From the NCBI GenBank assembly GCA_018524725.1, contig JAEUWP010000029.1, forward strand, positions 1 through 64,000: a stretch of DNA of 64,000 bases, given 5' to 3'. Below the pieces are notes generated by a model. The model had not been told where the DNA came from. It saw only the letters and a program-made list of their open reading frames with translations, and made no database searches. The stretch comes from Podaxis mareebaensis (Eukaryota > Basidiomycota > Agaricomycetes > Agaricales > Agaricaceae). Below, piece after piece: positions 9,792-18,696 of this stretch; the stretch's first letter is position 1; each line of letters begins with the position of its first letter. The position numbers were made by a program, and so were the translations under genes.

Positions 9792-12764
9792 TGGAACAAC
9801 TGTGTGTGTGGCTTGTACATAGCTGCGTTGTTTCCCCTTCTCTGGGCATTCTTGTGCCCAGTGACCATGTTTTCTGCATTCGTAACAAGGCCCTTTCTCT
9901 GTGGCCTTGTTCCCTTGGTTCTGCTTAACAGGTACCTTGCTCTGTACCTGTGGTTTGAATTGAGCCTTGGGTTTGTATTGTCGAGGTGGGGGTTTCGATG
10001 GTCGCTTTGGTGGAAAGGCGTTCGAGGATCACCTTAGCTCATGGGCAGGGATGCAATCTTGTCCTGCGGATATGTGACGAGGGACCCATGCAGTCCTCAT
10101 TCTTGGTTCTGCTGTGGCAGGTTTCTTTGAGAAGCCTGCCGATGGTTCGTGTGATCGAGAAGGTTTCAGTACCCTTTCGAAGAAAGCACTGCTTTGCATC
10201 TGATTCTCATAATCGGCTGCGTGTGCCACGAAGTCCTCAAGTTGATTCATCTCAGGAGATAGTCCTCTGTCGAACATGAGGAAGTGCCTCATGGTTTGCG
10301 GGAGACCTTCCAAGAAGGTCTCAATGAGAGAATAATTGTCAGGGTGGATCGCCATGTCTTGCAAGTAACCCAAGATGGCATCGTAATAGTGTTGAATCCC
10401 TTCTTTGGGATTGTATCTGACCCCTTTGAGGCTTTCGCGAGCCTCGTGCATTGACGTCGGCCTGATGAATCTGTCATAGAGCGCTGTAATGACACTCTTG
10501 AACGTCCAATCATATTTACTACGATCTATACTAAGTACATGACGAATGAACATATCCTTCGCCTCTCCAATGAGGTAATATTGGAGGGTTAGGATTCGTA
10601 GTCGATCTGTAGCGGGACTCTGTCCCCCTAGTCCTTTCATGGCAAAGTCAGCACAGAGACTCGTTACGAATGACAACAAGTCTCTGAATCGGTGACTTCC
10701 ACTGTACGGTTCTAAGCTCTTTTCTGTGGGGAGCTTGTTTAGCGAAGGTTTATAACCTTCGGGATACTTGATGGGTTGCGTGAGGTATTGGTCGATCATT
10801 CAGTGTAAATGATCATACATTAGGTTATTGTAACTCTGGACGGATTGCACGATCCCCAGAGTTACTGACTCGTCATGCGCCTCTCTGACTAGAGAGTATT
10901 GACGAGTCCCTCGGTTCGGTGTGGGGAGTCGTGAGGTGGTGTATACCTCCCACTCCTCCTTTGTATCATCTTCTTCCTCTCCTTCTTCCTCTTGGATGGG
11001 AGGAAGATTTCGGAGGGGATGTAGATTGTATAGCAGGGGCAGATTATGCCCCTGCGAGGAAGGTTGTTGGGGTGGGGATGCCATCCTGACTGTTTTGTGG
11101 GTATTAACTGCTTGAGGTGTCTTGAGAGGGCCTCCAAAGAATACACGAGTAGCTGCCTTTTGCTCCTCGTGTTCCGACATGGTGGCCTCAACGGGTATGT
11201 GTCCATTGAACCTAACATATTGGTCATCTATCAGAGACGACCCACGGGTGCAAATGTCTTCATTTCGCATTCGTTGTAGGGTGACCTGGTCGCTCCACTT
11301 ATCAGCACGAGGGGTTCGTTTAGCCGTAGGCAATACGAACAGGGTGCTCGAGGCTTGGAACGAACCAGCGTTCATGGGAACGCTAGTGGTGGAAGGTAAC
11401 TCAGCTTTAACACTTGATGTTGAAGCTGCTGGAGATTTTCCACTGGCCATGGGTTTGGCTGGTGGCAATCTCATGGTCTCAGGACTCATTGCAGGATAGT
11501 TACTACCCTGTGCTGTTGTTCTTGGTGATGGTACACCCATTGGCCCTTTCCCTTTGGGAGAAGGAATAGGGGGCAGTCGAGGCGACCAATGTGGGTTGAG
11601 GGTGTTGATCTGACCCTGGGGGTCAGGTTGCATTAACAGGGGAGGCGGCAGTTGGGATTGTGATGCCCCAGTGGTTGGGGCATAGCGATGCAATTGGTTC
11701 ACGAAGGTATCGTTCCCTGGGATTGTCTCACTGTCTGTGATGGTGGACCCATCGATGGTGAAGTGTGCGGCCCTTAGGCTGTACCCTTGTGCATGTCATC
11801 GTTGCACGCTGAGGCACTCATTGTAAGCTTGATCCATTTCCCCTGGTTGCCTGGGCGCATGTAAATGTGCCACGGCTTGGGCAGTATTCGATAATGTGGT
11901 CAGTGAGGGAGATGGATGGCGTGGATGTAAGTGAGGGGCTGCAATGCAGAGTTGTGGTTGAGGCGTTGCCGGCAGTCCATCATTATTGTGTTGACAATGG
12001 TGCTCGTGTACTGAGTGTTGTTCGGCCCTCTCAATCGCTTCGTTAATTTTGGCGTTGAGGGGATCATAGGTGATCCCATCATTAGTGGAGTCGAGGACGT
12101 GCTTGAGGTACTGTTGAGTGGGTTGTATTTTATATACACTATGCATGGGCGTAAGGTCAGTTCGTTTGACCTTCATGGCCCAGGCCTTTTGGTAGGCCAT
12201 GCAGAGCTTTGTCAAAGCTCTGATATAAGTGGTGCGGAATCAGTTGGAGCCGACTTCTATTGGCGAGTCGGTTTCCCAGTATGACTCCGCTATGATCGAT
12301 TCAGTGTATATCAGCATTTGGTGTTGGCATTGGCATTTAATAATGCCATAGTCTGTGAATACAGAGTTGACTTGGTCTTCTAAGGAGACCACGTCATTGA
12401 GAGCAGGGGGCGAGAATTCCGGCGTCGATGGTTCAGAGTGTGAACCATCGGATTGGTGTGTTGTGCTTGGCGAGGGGTGCGATGCTGGGGGATGGCTCGG
12501 CTCGAATTCGGGAAATAGGGGAAGCTCCTCTGGAGCTTCCTCACTGTTGGTGGATGATTCATGAGCTGACGTGTCTGCTGGTGGTGTGTTGATGGGGAAG
12601 GGGATTGTCGGTTCATAGTGTGGCGAGGGGATAGATGGGGAAGGGGGAGTGGGTGGAGTGTGTAGGCCTTGTATGTTCGCATCGCACGTCATCACATCGA
12701 GATGTCGTTGCATGTCTTCAGACACGTCGTAGTGTCCAGGGGGGTGATTGTGCTGTGAGGCCAT
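9792..12764 (-). pseudogene. Gypsy gag, Pro-rich N-terminus, retrotransposon-gag domain and CCHC knuckle
   Basis: The ATG at 12764 is the first in the long frame and lies about 105 bp inside the 5' LTR. A Pro/Ser/Thr-rich N-terminal region of about 350 codons leads into a region with Pro-rich and acidic stretches. A retrotransposon-gag type helical domain follows (about 10660-10200; recognisable stretches include YLIGEAKDMF and YDRFIRPTSMHEARE), then a basic Lys/Pro/Gln linker and a CX2CX4HX4C zinc knuckle (CYECRKHGHWAQEC, 9846-9887). TGA codons interrupt it at 12240, 11796, 10800 and 10029. The frame continues into the protease without a shift, so this family probably makes a Gag-Pol fusion from one frame. 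The Gag would form the virus-like particle and bind the RNA. Confidence 0.88.
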
Positions 12765-12869
12765 TTGAGTAAGTGGTGACGAGAGCTTTTTACTTTAGGC
12801 TTTTAAGCGCAATAGTTGCGTTTAATGGTTCACTTAGTACGTGCCCAAGTGCGGGGTACTGTAAAAAAG

Positions 12870-13142
12870 TGTAAGCCTACTGGGGCTTACTCAGAGCTTA
12901 TGACCTTAAGTTCACACCAGCGTACAGTAAACCCGATATATTGGGACGTACGTAGTGTGTTATAAGGTCAGCTGTCCTAATGACAGCTGATGACGAGATT
13001 ATAAAGAGTGTATGTTTGATGGATTGAGTAATCCATCAATGCCGAAGACAAACAAGAGAATTAATTAAGTAATTAATAAAAGGAGCGGCTAAATTAATGA
13101 GGGAACAAGAGACAACATGATGGTAAGGGCCCAGCCCTTACA
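12870..13142 (-). repeat. 5' LTR of the gypsy element (273 bp)
   Basis: It begins TGTAAGCC and ends CCCTTACA in window orientation. Relative to the element's transcription this is the upstream LTR, so promoter activity would be expected here. It is 10 bp longer than the partner LTR and clearly diverged from it over the half nearest 13142. The base after 13142 starts the CpG-free block. Confidence 0.88.
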
Positions 13143-13242
13143 TCATGATCCTTCTTGCTAGATCCTAGCACCTCTGTGAACCATCTAGTGAGATAGCTGC
13201 CCCCTAGCAAAGCTTAGGTGACCAATGATAAGGACCATCCTA
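13143..13242 (-). repeat. Inverted-repeat arm, LTR-end-like (partner at 14816-14925)
   Basis: These 100 bases are the near-perfect reverse complement of 14816-14925; both carry the shared core gctagggggcagctatctca. Each arm has a TGTTAG/CTAACA terminus like an LTR end. This arm is cut by the gypsy LTR at 13142. Confidence 0.8.
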
Positions 13243-13364
13243 ACAGGATTGATAACAAGAGGGAATGACAGGAGTCTGGAGATATTGAACACATTGCCAT
13301 GAGTGGTGATTACATCCTTAACAGAATCTACATTGATGATTGGAACAGTTAGAAGCAATATGTC

Positions 13365-13766
13365 CTACTCCAAGACAGAGCCAGCAACCTTGAGCATACA
13401 CCCTGAGAGGATTGGGGAGCAGGAGTTTTGTGACAGTGAGAGGTAAAGTGCATCATTGAATGTGGTATTCCAATTGGGGTATTTGGCAATGGGATTCATA
13501 TTGCCTTGTAATGTGAGGATGTTCATGAGGGTTGGTAAGTTCAGTGTCAGGCTTCTGTTCAACTGTAGCCTTAGCTTGAAACTGAAGGGTCTCTGGGATG
13601 AAGGGGTCAGTTCTGATTCTGTGGGAATAGGCTCTTCCCTCAGCAACAAGGATTCCTCAATCTCATTGGTACTGCCAGGGATAGACCTCTGGTATAATTT
13701 GTATTCAGCTTCCAGTATCTGTTGTACTGGACTCTTGAGACTGAGATACTTGATCCACCTCTGCAC
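13365..13766 (-). pseudogene. Unidentified transposon-like ORF remnant
   Basis: A 133-codon open frame on the minus strand inside the CpG-free block. It contains no Arg codon of the CGN class, as expected when CpG is absent. I recognise no domain. It may be a Gag-like or transposase fragment, but there is no motif to decide. Confidence that it was once coding is modest, because CpG loss also alters stop frequency. Confidence 0.3.
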
Positions 13767-13908
13767 ATTGGGTGTGAGTGGAGGAGGAGGGTTTCAAGGA
13801 GGAAGTGTGTCAAGGCATGCTGGCTTCCATGCTGTTGCTGGAGCAAGGTGACAAAGGAGGAGGCCTCTGCAGTTGAAGCAGTAGTGAGGAAGGTACAGGC
13901 CTGTTAGA

Positions 13909-14165
13909 TGATGAAGAGGATGCTTATTAACCTTTGGCAGGAAACTGCTGACTTATATCAGATAATAGTTTAGGAGATGTGTGAGAAGGTAGATGAAGCA
14001 TGTCATTTTCATGGTATTTACTTCCATTGTGGTGATGATTTATAATTATGAGAGAATACACTTACTTCCTCCTCTCTATCTATAGACACTCCTTCTATAT
14101 TTAGACTCAATATACTTTTCCACCTTCTCTGTCATACTCATGTTGCATCAATTATGTTCACTCCT
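13909..14165 (+). repeat. Inverted repeat of 14607-14815, with a further copy at 16155-16210
   Basis: The + strand from about 13958 to 14160 is the reverse complement of 14815-14607 with scattered transitions. The adjoining 13909-13965 is the reverse complement of 16210-16155. Translated, the shared part gives a common peptide (KRMLINLWQET and EMCEKVDEACHFHG-like), so these are copies of one coding segment in opposite orientations. Several differences are TGG/TAG or C/T, consistent with transition decay. Confidence 0.75.
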
Positions 14166-14815
14166 TCAGTGTTACAAGGTTCTTCTTTGGCTAAACAGTA
14201 CCTAAGCCAGAGCCTATCCTTGTATTGAGGGTGAGTAGGTGAGCCTTGTCCTGTATGGGTCTGAAGGGGCCTACTCCACTGACTCTATTCTCAGCAGTTT
14301 AATCTCAGATGGTAATTCACAATGTTGCCAGGCAGCAAACTCAAGTATGATTGCACACTCCATAGAACAAGTACTGAAGAGTTACCAAAGACAAGGAAGA
14401 CTTGTTACAAAGGTAAAGAGATGTTAAGAGAGTAACACACATTAAGATTGAACTTGTCTATCTATGACATCCAAGTTCACTATTTATAATTGATGATATA
14501 AGATAGGAAAGAGATCAAATGTGACAGAGGAGCATAAAACATTGACAAAGGAGTGCATAAGGCATAAAGCACATAAATGGACCATAAGGAAGGGGAAAGC
14601 ATAAAGTCTGAAGGAGCAAACATAATTGATGCAACACAAGTATGACAGAGGTGGAAAAGTATACTGAGTCCAAATATAGAAGGAGTGTCTACAGATAGAG
14701 AGGAGGAAGTAAGCATATTCTCTCATAATCATAAATTGTCATCACAAGGGAAGTAAATACCATGGAAACAACATGCTTTATCTACCTTCTCACACATCTC
14801 CCAATCTATCATCTG

Positions 14816-14925
14816 TTAGAATGGTCCTTATCATTGGTCACCTAAGCTTTGCTAGGGGGCAGCTATCTCACTAGATGGTTTGCAGAGGTACTAGGATCTA
14901 GCAAGAAGGACCATGATAAGAAGGT
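14816..14925 (+). repeat. Inverted-repeat arm, LTR-end-like (partner at 13143-13242)
   Basis: Starts TGTTAGAATGGTCC and mirrors 13143-13242. It is directly adjacent to the second inverted-repeat system (14607-14815), so the two repeats probably belong to one element family. Confidence 0.8.
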
Positions 14926-15342
14926 GGCAAGGCAAGTGTCCAGTTAAGCATACTCAGAGGTCAAATATCTATCAGTCAAGAGTATGACCAATAGAGCATT
15001 TACTACCACACTGATTGTGAACTAGTGTCAATTGCAAGTTAAGGTAAACAATAACTTGAGATTTGAGAATATAGGAAGCCTGTGCTTCCAGTACATGAGC
15101 AGCTATTTAAGCTCTACTTCTAAGTCCTAAAAGTGGTAGCTATGATGAAGTAGCACTGCATGTCTGAGAGTCAATAGAAGTGAAGCTGCAGAATGGAGAG
15201 ATACAAGAATAGAAACTAAGACAAGTATAGAAACCTGACTAAATACAGAAATAGTTTGAGTCTGAGTTCAGGCAAGATACAGGAATACAAGGCAAATAGT
15301 CTATAATAGTAAAAGCAAGAAAGGAACTGTTTACTATCAACA

Positions 15343-16322
15343 TTACAGGTCCATATCAGGGTAAAGACATCCATTGGTAGAGTCAGAGGAGTATGAGTCA
15401 GGAGATGAGGTGGAGCTGGGGACAGTGAAGTTCCCCATGAGAGGCAAGTCAGAAGAGTCTAACTTGTGCATTGGACTGCAGCATGGTGAGGACAATGATG
15501 ATGATGACAAGAAGATGTGAGGTGGATATGGTGGAGGATCCACAGTGGGCTCTTCTGTGTTTGACTCATCAATGCCTGGGACATTGGAGTTGACACTACA
15601 GAGGGGTGGAAGCTGTGTATGATGGGGAGGGATGGCCAGAGGGTTGTCAGAGTTAGGGTCAACATGATAGACTTCTACTTCTCAAAAGTAGAGTCCATGG
15701 GCAACTTTGTACTTGATAATATGTGGGACAACCTCAGGTGGATACATCATGTAGGGATGAAGGAAGACAATTGGTTCTCCTGCATAAGGAATCATCTTCC
15801 AACCATGGGCCCAGGCAGAGTTGAAGTTATTGTGGATAGTTTGGACATACAACCTGTCAGGATCAAAGATGTGGGTGAAGGGGGTATTCTCTCAAGTGAT
15901 GCATAGTATCTCTGTCATCATACAGTCTGTGGAATAGAATAAGGGTCCAGGCATTGGCCAGTCTTCTGAGAATAGTGATGCATGGCTGGGGAGGTAATGG
16001 TTAGCAAAAGCTTCATTGTGGTATCAAACTAGATCTTCAGTTGGTGTACCAGTATCTTGAGTAGCATGGTGGGAGGTGTTGGGGAGTCCAAGCTCATGGA
16101 CTAAGGTGTGATAAATGACATTGCATTAGTAGGTGCTGGGTGTGTCCATAACATTATCTGACATAATTCAGTAGTTTCCTGCCAAAGGTTAATAAGCATC
16201 CTTTTCATGTGACTCAACTCCTCTTTCTTGGAGTTCTTGGTCTCCTTGGCCTCTTTGGAGTTCACAATTTTCATAACATTAATTAGCAATGATGGCTTTC
16301 TGATCATGATAAGACAGAGCAC
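15343..16322 (-). pseudogene. Unidentified decayed transposon protein segment
   Basis: Short minus-strand frames form a discontinuous coding-like stretch. A Lys/Glu-rich N-terminal part (about 16322-16160) contains the peptide also found in inverted copies at 13.9 and 14.8 kb. Stops (TGA, TAG, TAA) and frame changes interrupt it. A His/Ser-rich tail ends at 15343. No known family is recognised. Repetition of the same peptide in three places argues that it comes from a multicopy element. Confidence 0.35.
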
Positions 16323-17329
16323 AACTAGTCACTTATTGAAGGCCTCAGGCCTTAACTGTGAGCACAATTGAGTTATATATGTGCACTGTGTTAACTTGAT
16401 TCTTTCCAGTGCCTCATTACACAGTTCCTGCTGTATGGTGTTTATGGCAATTCACTGGTACATATTGTCTCTGACTGCATCCTATTTCTTATGCTACCTC
16501 ATCAGGAAAACATGTTTTTCTATAGTGATGACTAAGCATATCAAGGCCTATTTCTGATGGCAAGGTCTATGTCTATTGACAAAATATATGGATATTTTAG
16601 TCTATTTGTACTATTACTTACTCACTATGCCTACCCACCACTGCAATGTCTACTGTTTACACTAATATCTATTGAAAGAACCAAGTTGTCCTAGCAATAA
16701 CAGTTTTGTGTGACTGAAGGTCTAGTGCATATCCATCTTCTGCTCTGACATAGTACAGAAGATACATGTTGAGTATCTCTGAGAGCCTGAGGTCCTCCAC
16801 CATATCCCAGCCAAGCCTTGTACAGGAATGACTTGTGTAAGCCAGCTATTCTGCCTGACTATATGTGGAGGTATCAGCTTCATATGAGTACCAGTGGTGA
16901 ATGTCTTACTGATAGAAGCACTGAGTATGATCCCTTTTCTTCTGGCCACCTTGAGATCCCCAGTGCTATCTCATGGTCTATTGAGGGTCTATTGCTATCT
17001 ATAATAGACATCAAATAGTTCATGTCACAGACTATAGAAGGGACTATTTTAGGGTTGGGGGGTGCCTTTTATAGGCTATACAATAGTCACAAATATGTCT
17101 ATAATAGGCCTATTGGTAGCATACATAGACAAACACCTTTTCTTGATGCTGACCATAGTGAAGTGACAGATGACTATCATTCCATCAGTATGTGGGCATA
17201 AATAATCAGATATCCTTACTCAGAACATTGTCATGGGTGCACTTGACATGGAAAAAGGCTGGGGAGCAAATACTTCCCACTCAAAACTTGAAACATGGTG
17301 CATAACATACTGCATGGTCATTGATCATT

Positions 17330-18450
17330 CCCAGTGAAAAGTCCCCTGTGGGATTTCTGAGAATTAGTGATCTGATCATATGTAGATGAAAATATCTTGT
17401 CAAATCTGAGAAATAAATATACTCATTTCAACTTCAGAGTCCCAATCTTGCTATGTCTGCAATTTTCTGACAGTGCTCTGGTGCCATTACTCCCATGGCA
17501 TATATGCTTGGTGGTGCAATGTACTTATAATTGCTTTGGTTTGACAGGCATGCATACAGGGGTATACAACATGCCTGTCTTCCTTCCCTATTTTTCCATC
17601 ACCCTTTTCTTCCTCCCTCCACTGTGTTCCTTCCTTTCTCCATCATGTTCCTTCCTCCCTTTGCCATGTTCCTTCCTGCCTTTCCATAATGTATAACTAA
17701 TGCCTCATGACCCAGAAATGACATGTCTTGCTGTGACTGTATTGCAATTAGTGGCCCAGATCAAGATGGATGTCCATCATCAAGAAGGTGAGTATATGCT
17801 CGAGAAATTCCCTACCAGCATATTCTGATAATCATATATGCTATCTCAGAAGACAGAAGTCCCAGTCTACTGCTACTCAGAATGCTGGATATATGTCTTG
17901 AGCCAATCGCCTGACATTTTGTATGTTCATTGTTGGCTCCTCTGAAGCCCAACTAACACTTATCCTATTATGTAAGTTATCCAATGCCATGTGAGACTAT
18001 TGCATTGACCGTGAACTACAGCCTCAGTTGAATTCACTCCCCATGGGCTTTCAGTCTGTACATTGTTTCTCAAAATATCCATATTCAGGCTGACAGGATC
18101 AGTTCAGATTTGTGGCCCTCAACTGAATCTGGTGTGGATTTAGATGATTCACTTCTGTAGATCAAATCATATTTCCTGCTCCATAATTCTTAGATAGGTT
18201 CAGATATACCGGCATGCTTCCAATGGTATAGAATGTATTCATTTGACAAAATCTGAAATAGTCTGAAGACTGGGACAAGATGGATTCAGATTTTCCACTA
18301 AATATCTAGCTACAGGTAGGGTAAATGCTACAATTATTTCAGAAATTTTACGCCGGTCTGTGGACAACTGGCTGAATGGATTTGAAATGATCTGAAATTC
18401 GATATTTTCAGATCAACTCAGAAATTTTTCGTGGGGACTTTTGACTGGGG
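17330..18450 (+). mobile_element. Non-autonomous CACTA deletion derivative (1.1 kb)
   Basis: The left terminus (core CCCAGTGAAAAGTCCCC, 17330-17346) and right terminus (GGGGACTTTTGACTGGGG, 18433-18450) match the ends of the 9.5-kb CACTA element that starts 11 bp later. Its interior is collinear with parts of that element: 17330-17480 with 18461-18610; about 17530-17790 with about 24890-25090, including a first exon and its 5' splice site; and 17890-18440 with the last 550 bp. It lacks the transposase and the captured host gene. The first 470 bp contain no CpG and the rest has only a few. Any mobility would need a transposase supplied in trans. Confidence 0.8.
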
Positions 18451-18460
18451 ATCATTGATC

Positions 18461-18476
18461 CCCAGTGAAAAGTCCC
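18461..18476 (+). repeat. Left terminal inverted repeat of the CACTA element
   Basis: CCCAGTGAAAAGTCCC is the exact reverse complement of the right terminus at 27952-27967. It is directly preceded by tgatc, making a palindrome with the end of the upstream derivative. Confidence 0.85.
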
Positions 18477-18696
18477 CCCATGGGATTTCTGAAAGTTCCT
18501 GATCTGACTGTGCGAAAATGAAAATACCGTGTCAAAATTGAGAAAACAGACAGCTACCTTGACTTCAGACTCCAAATCTGGGATTCTCGGATGAGGCACT
18601 GAATTTCCCTCACAGCGGATGATCCCACGCTGCATCTGCACCGTTTCTCCTCACGCTAACCATTCTGTGCATCCTCCCTGCGACTATCCTCTTCAA

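Larger units (their letters stand above)
1463..13142 (-). mobile_element. Ty3/gypsy chromovirus LTR retrotransposon, inactivated, with 3' accessory coding region
   Basis: The element is 11.7 kb and bounded by two related LTRs that both begin TGTAAG and end CTTACA. Read on the minus strand, the order is 5' LTR, Gag with CCHC knuckle, aspartic protease, reverse transcriptase, RNase H, HHCC/DDE integrase, chromodomain, a long unrecognised coding region, polypurine tract, 3' LTR. This order and the chromodomain place it in the chromovirus branch of Ty3/gypsy. From the ATG at 12764 to the TGA at 1896 everything lies in a single frame of about 3,620 codons, broken by 21 TGA codons and no TAA or TAG. 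I see no target-site duplication: the left flank ends ccatc and the right flank begins tcatg. It is not autonomous as it stands. No recognisable tRNA primer-binding site follows the 5' LTR; the first bases there are a T-run. Confidence 0.93.
13143..17329. other. CpG-free nest of decayed, unidentified repeats
   Basis: I read every line of this block and found no CG dinucleotide (it continues CpG-free to about 17800). It contains internal inverted repeats and short minus-strand reading frames with transposon-like character, but no intact gene. TG-rich and CA-rich composition fits C-to-T decay on both strands. The stretch 16330-17320 shows no recognisable coding region or family. Confidence 0.85.

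Noticed and set aside
1896..12764. TGA read as selenocysteine or tryptophan, or programmed readthrough, in the gypsy polyprotein
   Set aside because: The TGAs sit at Arg positions, are numerous in every domain, and coexist with active-site losses that are also CpG transitions. Decay explains all of this without recoding.
13143..17329. AT-rich centromere or origin
   Set aside because: The composition is CpG-free rather than extremely AT-rich, and it contains coding remnants and inverted copies, so a decayed repeat nest explains it better.
17580..17695. Pyrimidine-rich repeated ccttcctccct stretch as a functional microsatellite or promoter
   Set aside because: It matches the degenerate pyrimidine tract before the second gene of the CACTA element (24940-24975), so it is part of the transposon remnant.
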